DNA of 64,000 nucleotides from JBFHRE01 sp041746105 (GTDB lineage: Bacteria > Actinomycetota > Acidimicrobiia > Spongiisociales > ZC4RG35): contig JBGTHP010000026.1 in assembly GCA_041746105.1 (NCBI GenBank), positions 124,001 through 188,000 on the forward strand, written 5' to 3'. A program made the translations under genes and the position numbers. This document shows positions 25,207 through 31,892 of this stretch, piece by piece. Below the pieces are notes generated by a model. That model saw only the letters and a program-made list of their open reading frames with translations, ran no database searches and was not told the DNA's origin. Within the stretch, counting starts at the first letter, position 1; every line of letters starts with the position of its first letter.

Positions 25207-25344
25207 TCACCGGTGGATCCTCGTTGCATGGAGAGGAGGTACGAAAGAACTCCATCCTCCTGCCCGTTCGTTTGCCGCGGCAACCCCTAGCACCGTCGCT
25301 TCGTCGAAGGGACGACCGGCGATCTGCAGACGGATGTGCTCTCC
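25207..25344 (-). pseudogene. C-terminal remnant of an amidase-signature-family enzyme
   Basis: The minus strand encodes, up to a stop at 25207, a 45-residue stretch whose core LQIAGRPFDEATVLGVAA, followed by an NERAGGW end, matches the well-conserved C-terminus of amidase-signature enzymes (typical pattern LQ-I/L-V-GRPFDEA-T-V/L-L). The rest of the enzyme (about 400 residues, with the Ser-Ser-Lys triad) is absent upstream; the preceding sequence in this frame shows no amidase features. It is nine bases before the ADH start, so an amidase gene once probably led this operon. The pattern is from memory of the family, not a search. Confidence 0.6.
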
Positions 25345-25457
25345 TCTCGCAATTTGGTGGTCAGGGCCTCGCACATTCGATCCTCTGTTATCGAGGGACC
25401 CGACTTCGTTGTCGGAAAGGAATCGGTGCTCGGTGAGGCAAGGGCCAGGCATCCACT

Positions 25458-25475
25458 GATAATATAAAATGGCTG
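25458..25475. promoter_or_regulatory. AT-rich bidirectional -10-like island with shared TAAAATGGCTG
   Basis: GATAATATAAAATGGCTG lies upstream of the FAH-family gene (start 25503). It holds TAATAT and TAAAAT on the plus strand and TATATT and TATTAT on the minus strand. Its last 11 bases, TAAAATGGCTG, recur on the minus strand at 27945-27935 in front of the GntR regulator gene. The minus-strand gene start is 260 bases away, beyond the amidase remnant. Confidence 0.5.
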
Positions 25476-25502
25476 GAGGCGACGTCGAGTAAAGGGAGAG
25501 GA

Positions 25503-26330
25503 ATGCGAATCGCTCGGTTCGATAGCTCCACCGGCAGGCATTGGGGCTTCGTGGTCGGAGACACGATCCGAGCCGTCAGGTCCGGTTTGGGACTCGTTGA
25601 GGTCATCGGAGATAGCGACCTCCTGACAGAGCTCAGCCGGTCGTCCAGCGATACCTTCGATCTGTCCGAGGTAAAGCTTCTGGCACCGTTGGACGGACCA
25701 CCTCAGTTCATCGGTGTCGGGCTGAATTATCGTGATCATGCCGCAGAGAGCGGGTTGACTGTTCCTGCGGAACCAGTCACCTTCGGCTTCTTGCGGAGCG
25801 CGATTGTCGGCCCGGGCGAGGCAATCCGGCTGCCCCCATTCACGTCCTCGGTCGACTGGGAGGCCGAGTTGGCGATCGTTGTCGGCCGGAGCGGGAAGAA
25901 CATCGAGGTCGCCGACGCCTTGTCGCATGTCGCCGGATACACAATCGTCAACGATGTCTCGGCCCGCGACCTCCAGGCGTCGGACGGGCAGTGGAGCCGG
26001 GCCAAGTCCTTGGACAGCTTCAAGCCGATGGGTCCGTGGATCGTCACCACCGACGAAATGGGGGCAGCGGATGAGCTCGATATCTCTCTGACCGTCAACG
26101 GTACGACCAAGCAGGCATCCAACACCCGTGAGCTGATCTTCGATGTCCCGCAACTGGTCAGCCGCTTGAGTCGGGCAACGACGCTCCTCTCGGGAGCGGT
26201 GATCTCGACCGGTACCCCCGCAGGCGTCGGGACCTCGCGCCGGCCCCCGGAGTATCTGCAAGCCGGTGACGAAGTCTCGATTTCCATCGAAGGCATAGGA
26301 ACGCTGACCAATCCGGTGGAGGCTGGTTGA
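25503..26330 (+). CDS. Fumarylacetoacetate hydrolase (FAH) family protein
   Basis: A 275-residue FAH-fold protein. The conserved blocks are FIGVGLNYRDHAAE, the metal-binding E-x-E in VDWEAELAIVVGR, GYTIVNDVSARDLQ (Asp), KSLDSFKPMGPWIVT and the C-terminal GTPAGVG. Members hydrolyse or decarboxylate 2-oxo acids, e.g. acylpyruvates, 2,4-diketo-3-deoxy sugar acids or oxaloacetate. It begins with ATG after AAAGGGAGAGG. It is followed 45 bases later by an alpha/beta hydrolase. With the two RraA-like and one HpaI-like aldolase, the region has several enzymes for oxo acids. Confidence 0.92.
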   Translation: MRIARFDSSTGRHWGFVVGDTIRAVRSGLGLVEVIGDSDLLTELSRSSSDTFDLSEVKLLAPLDGPPQFIGVGLNYRDHAAESGLTVPAEPVTFGFLRSAIVGPGEAIRLPPFTSSVDWEAELAIVVGRSGKNIEVADALSHVAGYTIVNDVSARDLQASDGQWSRAKSLDSFKPMGPWIVTTDEMGAADELDISLTVNGTTKQASNTRELIFDVPQLVSRLSRATTLLSGAVISTGTPAGVGTSRRPPEYLQAGDEVSISIEGIGTLTNPVEAG

Positions 26331-26375
26331 TATTCGTGATCGACGGCACTGCCGCGAACTCGAGAAAGGGGTGAA

Positions 26376-27197
26376 ATGCCGACCGTTGCCGTGAACGGCG
26401 CCAAGCTGTGGTACGAGTTCACCGGTTCGGGTGAAACTGTCGTGCAGATCGGTGGTGCGGTCAGTGCCCACGAAGGGTACGCGACCATCACACCGATTCT
26501 GTCCAAGTACTACCGCGTACTCGACTACGACCATCGGGGATACGGCCTGAGCGAGCGGCCAATACAGCGGTATACGTTCGAAACCTGGTGTGATGATCTC
26601 GCTGGGCTGCTGGACGCCCTCGGTGTCGAACGGGCCCACATCCACGGTGGGTCGATGGGGAGCTTCATCGCCGTGGCTTTTGCCGCAAAGTACCCCGACC
26701 GTGTCGACAAGCTTGTGCTCGGAGCGGGAGCGGTCGGCAAGTGCGACAGAATGGGTGTCCTTCAGTTCCGGGTTTGGCAGCATCTCGCCCGTTCTTATGG
26801 CGTCGCTTCCATCGAGCTCGCCGAGGAGCTGCTCACAAAGGCTTTCTCTCGTCGCTATCTGGCAGGCGAGGCGGGGGGAGATGCCGCCCTGGCCGAGATG
26901 CTGGATGTGACCGCGCGCAACACCGTCACTGAAGTTTTCGTCGATGCTTGCCAGGCGATGATCGACACCGACGTGACCGACCGATTGTCAGCCATCAAGT
27001 GTCCGGTTCTCGTCATGGTCGGATCGGAGGACATCCTGACGCCGCTGGAAGCGGGACCAGACGGCGCCGGGGCCAGCGCGGTCGCGGACGCTCTACCAAA
27101 CGCACGGCTCGTGGTGTTCGAAGGAAGCGGACACGGCCATTACGTCGAAGATGCCGAGGCCTCCGCCCGGGCGATCCTCAGCTTTCTCGGCTCGTAG
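26376..27197 (+). CDS. Alpha/beta hydrolase
   Basis: A 273-residue alpha/beta-hydrolase. VLDYDHRGYGLSERP is the strand-4 region, the nucleophile elbow is HIHGGSMGSFIA (GGSMG), the late acid is in VLVMVGSEDILTP, and the His in FEGSGHGHYVED. The oxyanion-strand HGxG is replaced by QIGGAVS, an unusual feature shared with some catabolic beta-ketoadipate enol-lactonase-like enzymes. The start after GAAAGGGGTGAA is well supported. It is co-transcribed with the FAH protein and converges on the GntR gene. Confidence 0.88.
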   Translation: MPTVAVNGAKLWYEFTGSGETVVQIGGAVSAHEGYATITPILSKYYRVLDYDHRGYGLSERPIQRYTFETWCDDLAGLLDALGVERAHIHGGSMGSFIAVAFAAKYPDRVDKLVLGAGAVGKCDRMGVLQFRVWQHLARSYGVASIELAEELLTKAFSRRYLAGEAGGDAALAEMLDVTARNTVTEVFVDACQAMIDTDVTDRLSAIKCPVLVMVGSEDILTPLEAGPDGAGASAVADALPNARLVVFEGSGHGHYVEDAEASARAILSFLGS

Positions 27198-27202
27198 GCA
27201 CT

Positions 27203-27862
27203 TCACCCTTCCGGCGACTGGTAGGCGTTGATCACGAGTTTGGCCGTCGTTTCGAGGTGTGAGCGCAGCGCAGACGCGGCCAGCTTGTTGTCGCCTGCCG
27301 CAAGCGCGCCAAGGACGGCCCGATGCTCGGGATCGGCCGCGTCGTGTCGGAATACGAGCGAAAGGCGCTGATACCTTTCGGCGTGGTTCCACAACAGGTC
27401 GATCAGGTGGGGTAGCCAACTCGAGTTGGTCCGCCCGTACAGTGCGAAGTGGTATTGGCGATGGAGGTCCAACACCCTGGCGACATCATCGGCTACCGAC
27501 GCCGTTTGTATGTCATCGAGTAGGGCCGTCAGTTCGGCCACCTCGTGGGAATCGATAGGCCGGGCGCGGCGGATAGCCTCGGTCTCGAGGAGAATGCGGA
27601 CGTTGTAGAGGTCTTGCATGTCGTCGAGGGACAACGGTGATACCCGCGCTCCCCGGTTGGGAATCGACTCGACGAGCCGCTCCGCCTCCAACACTCGAAG
27701 AGCCTCGCGAACCGGAATGAGACTCGATCCGGACTCCTTGGCCAACATCTGAAGGCGGAGGCGAGAACCTGGTGGGTACACGCCGGACAAGATCCGTTCG
27801 CGGGTCATCGCCAGCACCCGCTCGACCAGGCTGGGGCTTTCGCCGTTGATGTTCGTCGTCAT
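27203..27862 (-). CDS. GntR-family regulator, FCD subfamily
   Basis: A 219-residue GntR repressor. The N-terminal winged helix covers about residues 10-75, with LAKESGSSLIPVREALRVLEAERLV as the helix-turn-helix. The C-terminal FCD effector domain has the metal-binding pattern of the FadR/VanR group: DLHRQYHFAL, then NHAERYQ, EHRAVLGAL and RSHLETT. The effector is usually a small carboxylic acid. The start ATG follows GGAGGCCC. The gene has its own promoter region and lies among the catabolic operons, so it is the best candidate for their control; a repeat shared with the FAH promoter supports that. Confidence 0.92.
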   Translation of the reverse strand: MTTNINGESPSLVERVLAMTRERILSGVYPPGSRLRLQMLAKESGSSLIPVREALRVLEAERLVESIPNRGARVSPLSLDDMQDLYNVRILLETEAIRRARPIDSHEVAELTALLDDIQTASVADDVARVLDLHRQYHFALYGRTNSSWLPHLIDLLWNHAERYQRLSLVFRHDAADPEHRAVLGALAAGDNKLAASALRSHLETTAKLVINAYQSPEG

Positions 27863-27934
27863 GGGCCTCCGTGCGACCTTGAAGACCGCGATTGGATAGC
27901 ACGTTCCTTGGCTTCCGACAGAGTCGGAATTTGG

Positions 27935-27945
27935 CAGCCATTTTA
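27935..27945 (-). promoter_or_regulatory. 11-bp element shared by the GntR and FAH promoters
   Basis: Read on the minus strand this is TAAAATGGCTG, identical to 25465-25475 on the plus strand. It lies 73-83 bases before the GntR start. TAAAAT may serve as a -10 element. An 11-bp match in two of the few AT-containing spacers suggests a common operator, perhaps for the GntR protein itself. Confidence 0.4.
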
Positions 27946-27970
27946 GATGTACCGCCTGCCCGATCGTGTC

Positions 27971-29461
27971 TCAACCGATCCTTACAGCCGTCTGCTCTGG
28001 ATCCAGGGGGTACATAGGTCGCGGGATGTGCTGGAAAACCAGGTTCTCAAGGCGGGGGGTGGCGGCGCCTGGCACGTCCAGCGTGATCGCCTCCTCGGTC
28101 GAGGCCAGAGGGTAGTTGGGGCGGAAGTCGCTGCAGGAACGGACGACGATCAAATCGGCGACCTCCGTTCGCAGACCCGCAAACCGGAATGTCGCGGGGT
28201 CGGCCGTCCAGGCGGGGCGCTCGGATAGGAGCAAGGTCATCTGTCCGATGTCTACGACCGCGAAGCGGCCCATGTTCACCTCCAGCCCGGTGAACCCCGC
28301 TCCCTCGAGCCGGTAGCTGCCTTCGCCCACTGATCGAACCCTCCCCACCACAGGGACGGGTTTCCACCATCTGGTGTCCACAGTTGCCCCTACCGTCAAA
28401 TCGACGCGCGCGCCCTCGCCGGCCAAATGGCAGAGATCCACCGAAGGTGGATCGACGACGGGAACGTACGCGATCAGACCGGGGGCATATCGCAACAAAG
28501 CCTCAACCATGGCCGGGCTATCGCCACTGGCTCCTGCGGTGGGAGCATCCGCCGATTCGGCGATGATGAATGGGCGGGTTCGACTGACGGCCGCCCGCTC
28601 GATTGCTTCCTGAAGCCCGAGCAACCGCTCGATGACGAACTCGTGGCGTCGTTCCCACGCATCTGATGCCACGTCCTCCGCCAGCTGGGCCGCCGCCCGT
28701 TGATCACCGTCGATCACAGCCACAACGCCGAAGCCGAGTTCGGGGACGTCAAGCCACGGTTGGACCGGGAAGATCGCGAGATCGATCAAGTCGTCGGGGG
28801 CTCGCACCAGGCCTGCTGCGCGGATTGCTGCCAGGGGACCTCGGTTGGTGTTCATGGTTTCGGCCGGCACCAGCATCGGTCTTTTGGCCAAGGCGATCCT
28901 CGGCCGTGTGCTGCCTTTGAGGATAGAAACCACTTGTTCGGCCGCTCTTGCCCCGGTTGCCGACATGTCAACGTGGGGGTCGGTGTGGTAGGCGGTGAAT
29001 CCGTCCACCAAATCGACCATGCGTCTCGTGACGTTGGCGTGGAGATCGAGTGAGATGGCGATGGGCGGGCCGGTCCCGAGCGCCTGGCGCGCGGTGGCGA
29101 TCAGTTCGCTTTCCGCGTCGAGGTGCCCTTCCGCGACCATCGCTCCGTGTAGGGAGAGCACGAGCCCGTCCACCGGACCCGCCTCGGCCAGCCCGGTTCC
29201 GAGCAATTCTAGGAGGGCGGCGAATGCATCGCTGGTGACGGGACCGGACGGCATCGCCCACGCTCTGACGATGGGAATGGCGGTCGCTCCGTGGGCACCC
29301 AAAGCGGTCACCGCTCCCGCCATCTCCGAGTTGGTCCCGTCGCTGAGCTCCAGCGCCGCGGCCGCAGTCGAGATCGAGAAATCGTCCATCGTGCAGCGAG
29401 TGACGGAAAACGTGTTCGTCTCCTGGAGGACGGAAGCCACTGCCACCCGCATCGCCAGCAC
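27971..29461 (-). CDS. M81-family metallopeptidase (MlrC-like)
   Basis: A 496-residue protein of the MlrC/M81 family. Its N-terminal DUF1485-type domain starts VASVLQETNTFSV, the family hallmark, with LSLHGAMVAEGHLDAE and SLDLHANVTRRMVD (metal-binding Asp and His) at about residues 110-160 and FTAYHTDPHVDM afterwards. The C-terminal domain has ADAPTAGASGDSP. Characterised relatives open or degrade microcystin; most act on unknown amides or peptides. The GTG start follows GAGG; an ATG nine bases later is an alternative. The divergent KDPG aldolase gene is only 24 bp away. Confidence 0.9.
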   Translation of the reverse strand: MLAMRVAVASVLQETNTFSVTRCTMDDFSISTAAAALELSDGTNSEMAGAVTALGAHGATAIPIVRAWAMPSGPVTSDAFAALLELLGTGLAEAGPVDGLVLSLHGAMVAEGHLDAESELIATARQALGTGPPIAISLDLHANVTRRMVDLVDGFTAYHTDPHVDMSATGARAAEQVVSILKGSTRPRIALAKRPMLVPAETMNTNRGPLAAIRAAGLVRAPDDLIDLAIFPVQPWLDVPELGFGVVAVIDGDQRAAAQLAEDVASDAWERRHEFVIERLLGLQEAIERAAVSRTRPFIIAESADAPTAGASGDSPAMVEALLRYAPGLIAYVPVVDPPSVDLCHLAGEGARVDLTVGATVDTRWWKPVPVVGRVRSVGEGSYRLEGAGFTGLEVNMGRFAVVDIGQMTLLLSERPAWTADPATFRFAGLRTEVADLIVVRSCSDFRPNYPLASTEEAITLDVPGAATPRLENLVFQHIPRPMYPLDPEQTAVRIG

Positions 29462-29473
29462 GATACCTCGGCG

Positions 29474-29479
29474 TAGACT
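29474..29479 (+). promoter_or_regulatory. -10 element for a leaderless transcript (KDPG aldolase gene)
   Basis: TAGACT lies 6 nt before the GTG start at 29486, and no ribosome-binding site is present. In actinobacteria such spacing means transcription begins at the start codon. The whole divergent spacer is only 24 bp. Confidence 0.6.
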
Positions 29480-29485
29480 GGCTCC

Positions 29486-30124
29486 GTGTTGAACCCGACG
29501 GCCGCCCGCTCCAGCCTCGAGTCGGTGCCAGTCATCGGGATTATCAGGGGTTGCCCACCCCAGAATCTCATTCCCGTGGCAGCGGCGGCGGTTGACGGAG
29601 GTGTGAGGGTGCTCGAGGTCACGTTGGACTCACCCGATGCGCTGGACGGCATCGCCCGCTTGATCTCCCACGACATTGGAGCGGTAATCGGCGCAGGAAC
29701 GGTGCGAACCCTTCAGGAAACCACTGATTCCGTCCGCGCCGGCGCCCGGTTCGTCGTCTCGCCGATCGTATCGACCGAAGTGATCGGGGAGGCTCTCAGG
29801 CTAGGGGTGGAGGTGTTTCCAGGGGCGGCCACCCCCACCGAGATATGGCGGGCGGTCGAGGCCGGGGCGCACGCCGTGAAAGTGTTTCCAATCGCCTCGC
29901 TGGGAGGGGTCGATTACCTGAAAGCGATCATCGCTCCGCTTGGCCAACCTCTTCTCGTCGCCACCGGCGGGGTAGACGATTCCAACGCCCGAGCTCTGAT
30001 CACAGCCGGGGCTTTCGCGATCGGGGTGGGCGGATCGATCTTCTCCGTCGAGGCCATGGGCACCTCAGACACGGATGCGGTGAGACGGGGGGCAGAGGCC
30101 ATCATCGCAGCGGTCCGACCATGA
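29486..30124 (+). CDS. eda: 2-keto-3-deoxy-6-phosphogluconate aldolase (KDPG/KHG aldolase)
   Basis: A 212-residue class I aldolase. VIGIIRG is the first strand, with the conserved Arg; LEVTLDSPDAL carries the catalytic Glu; GAVIGAGTVRT follows; and the Schiff-base lysine is in AVKVFPIASLGG near residue 133. It cleaves KDPG into pyruvate and glyceraldehyde 3-phosphate. The gene is leaderless by its TAGACT. The stop overlaps the ATG of the kinase gene, which makes its substrate, so these two form the lower half of a hexuronate or gluconate (Entner-Doudoroff type) route. No upper-pathway dehydratase is evident in the window. Confidence 0.92.
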   Translation: MLNPTAARSSLESVPVIGIIRGCPPQNLIPVAAAAVDGGVRVLEVTLDSPDALDGIARLISHDIGAVIGAGTVRTLQETTDSVRAGARFVVSPIVSTEVIGEALRLGVEVFPGAATPTEIWRAVEAGAHAVKVFPIASLGGVDYLKAIIAPLGQPLLVATGGVDDSNARALITAGAFAIGVGGSIFSVEAMGTSDTDAVRRGAEAIIAAVRP

Positions 30125-31077
30125 CGGCCGAAGTCGTCGGGATCGGGGAGGCGATGATCCGCTTGTCCGTGCCGCCGGGGGAGAGGCTCGAGACCGCCGA
30201 GCGTTTCGAAGTTCATATTGGAGGAGCCGAGGCGAATGTAGTCGCGGCGCTGGCCCGTCTCGGAAGGAAGACGGCATGGATCTCCCGTCTGCCCGACAAC
30301 CCGCTCGGCCGACGAGCGGCCGCCGAGATGCGCCAACACGGGGTGAACGTGGACCATCTCCGATGGTCCAACGACGATCGCATGGGCTTGTATTTCGTCG
30401 AGGCAGGCGTCGCTCCTCGTCCCACCGAGGTCTGGTATGACAGGCGCGATTCGGCGACGGCCGGTTTCGACGCTTCCGACTTTCCGTGGTCGGTTGTAGA
30501 AAGCGCCCGGCTCGTGCATCTGTCCGGGATCACGCCCGCTCTCAGCCGTTCGTGTCGGGACATCTCCCTGCGTGCGGCGGAATTGGCGTCTCGATCGGAG
30601 ACCATGGTGAGTGTCGATGTGAACTATCGGTCGCGCCTTTGGTCGACCGAAGAGGCCAGGGATGTCCTTTCGGAGCTGTGCCGGTATGCATCGCTGCTGA
30701 TCTGTTCGGCAGAGGATGCCCGCGACGTCTTCGGCATCGGGGGTGGAAGCGCAGACGCGGCTGCCGGGCTCGCCGATCTTCTCGGCGTCGATCGTGTGGT
30801 CGTGACCGCAGGGGCCAATGGCGCTTCCTGGTTCAATGCCGGCCACGCCGAGACAGCGGCTGCTTTCGATGCGACGATCGTCGATCGCGTAGGGTCCGGC
30901 GACGCGTTCGCCGCAGGAGTTGTGTGCGGGGTATTGGATGACAACCTGGCGGAAGGTGTCCAACTCGGCTTGGCGATGGCGGCCATCAAGCTGGGATTGG
31001 TGGGCGATCAATTGGTGACGACCCCTCTAGAGGTCCGTTCTCTGATTGACGGGCATTCGCGATCGGTGAGGCGATGA
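30121..31077 (+). CDS. kdgK: 2-keto-3-deoxygluconate kinase (PfkB family)
   Basis: A 318-residue ribokinase/PfkB-fold sugar kinase. VGIGEAMIRLS opens the protein, HIGGAEANVVAALARLG is the substrate-binding signature, and DRVGSGDAFAAGVV near residue 255 has the catalytic Asp and anion-hole glycines. Overlap with the KDPG aldolase gene (ATGA) makes 2-keto-3-deoxygluconate the likely substrate, giving KDPG. Other PfkB kinases cannot be excluded by sequence alone. No separate ribosome-binding site is needed because of coupling. Confidence 0.88.
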   Translation: MTAEVVGIGEAMIRLSVPPGERLETAERFEVHIGGAEANVVAALARLGRKTAWISRLPDNPLGRRAAAEMRQHGVNVDHLRWSNDDRMGLYFVEAGVAPRPTEVWYDRRDSATAGFDASDFPWSVVESARLVHLSGITPALSRSCRDISLRAAELASRSETMVSVDVNYRSRLWSTEEARDVLSELCRYASLLICSAEDARDVFGIGGGSADAAAGLADLLGVDRVVVTAGANGASWFNAGHAETAAAFDATIVDRVGSGDAFAAGVVCGVLDDNLAEGVQLGLAMAAIKLGLVGDQLVTTPLEVRSLIDGHSRSVRR

Positions 31078-31235
31078 AAGGTTGGCGCGACGCTTCAGAT
31101 GCCTGCGGCTCGCCGGAGCGGCGAATTCGAGAATCGACTGGATCGATGATCCTACGGCGGCAGGGTTTGAATCGGGCGACCGGAGCGGAGCGACTCACTT
31201 TGGTCGAACGGGCGATTGCGGCCCGACCCCGGTAG
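31074..31235 (+). CDS. Possible 53-residue ORF overlapping the kinase stop
   Basis: An ATG overlaps the kdgK stop (ATGA) and opens a frame of 53 codons, MKGWRDASDACGSPERR and so on, to a TAG at 31233. The only support is its position: the coupling arrangement is the one used by all neighbouring gene pairs. The composition is Arg-rich, with no recognisable motif. Its stop lies inside the TAGCGT that serves the next gene. It could equally be chance. Confidence 0.2.
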   Translation: MKGWRDASDACGSPERRIRESTGSMILRRQGLNRATGAERLTLVERAIAARPR

Positions 31236-31238
31236 CGT
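31233..31238 (+). promoter_or_regulatory. -10 element for a leaderless transcript (TetR gene)
   Basis: TAGCGT ends 6 nt before the GTG start of the TetR-family gene at 31245, and there is no ribosome-binding site. Confidence 0.6.
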
Positions 31239-31244
31239 CTGGTC

Positions 31245-31850
31245 GTGCCAAGGATCAGAGCAGAAAATATTGAAGCCCACAAGGCCCTCACCCGGCGGGA
31301 CATTCTCGAGGCAGTCCACCGGCTCATCACGGAGGCAGGTTCAGCCGATATTTCTCTCTCGGACGTCGCTCACGATGTTGGAATCGGTCGAACGACTCTT
31401 TATGAGTACTTTCGCGACAAGGACGATCTGATCGCGAGTCTGGTCGAGGATCGCCTCCCCGAGGTCCTCGAAAACCTATTCGAGGGAAGTGGTGAGTCGG
31501 ATCCGAGTGCCAGGCTCGCCGAGTTGGCGGTGGCGATGGTTCGATTCGTGGTCGCCGACCCCGTCCTTGGTCTGATCTTGCACCGTGAGCTGCCCCTACT
31601 CACCCAGGCGGCCCAAGACCGGATTCGCCTTGCTCACTCCGACCTGGCGTCCGAGATGGTTGATGCTTACCGACGCGGGGTTGCGGTCGGGCAGTTCCGA
31701 CGGGTCGCCCCCGACATCGTTGGCAGGTTCATCCAGGACGTGATCATGTCAGGTGCCAAAGTGCTGATCGCTGCGCCCGATCCCGTGGCCCGGCTCGACG
31801 AGGTCGAACGCGAGCTGACCGCGCTGCTGCTGGGCGGCCTGTCGAACTGA
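31245..31850 (+). CDS. TetR-family transcriptional regulator
   Basis: A 201-residue TetR-type repressor. The N-terminal HTH covers about residues 17-62: RRDILEAVHRLITEAGSA, then ISLSDVAHDVGIGRTTLYEYFRDKDDL, which is the classic recognition helix. The C-terminal ligand domain is unassigned. It is transcribed from a leaderless promoter and lies 42 bases before ppk1 on the same strand, though ppk1 has its own -10. Target genes are unknown; autoregulation is usual for the family. Confidence 0.9.
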   Translation: MPRIRAENIEAHKALTRRDILEAVHRLITEAGSADISLSDVAHDVGIGRTTLYEYFRDKDDLIASLVEDRLPEVLENLFEGSGESDPSARLAELAVAMVRFVVADPVLGLILHRELPLLTQAAQDRIRLAHSDLASEMVDAYRRGVAVGQFRRVAPDIVGRFIQDVIMSGAKVLIAAPDPVARLDEVERELTALLLGGLSN

Positions 31851-31879
31851 GCTTCCATTGCAATTTGAGCGGCCGGTTC

Positions 31880-31885
31880 TACGCT
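31880..31885 (+). promoter_or_regulatory. -10 element for a leaderless transcript (ppk1)
   Basis: TACGCT is 7 nt before the GTG of ppk1 at 31893; no ribosome-binding site is seen. Confidence 0.55.
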
Positions 31886-31892
31886 CATTCCG

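Noticed and set aside
25287..26783. 498-codon minus-strand frame across the FAH and hydrolase genes
   Set aside because: Opposite two clear enzymes; no recognisable domain. Only the amidase-like end at 25207-25344, in a different frame, was kept.
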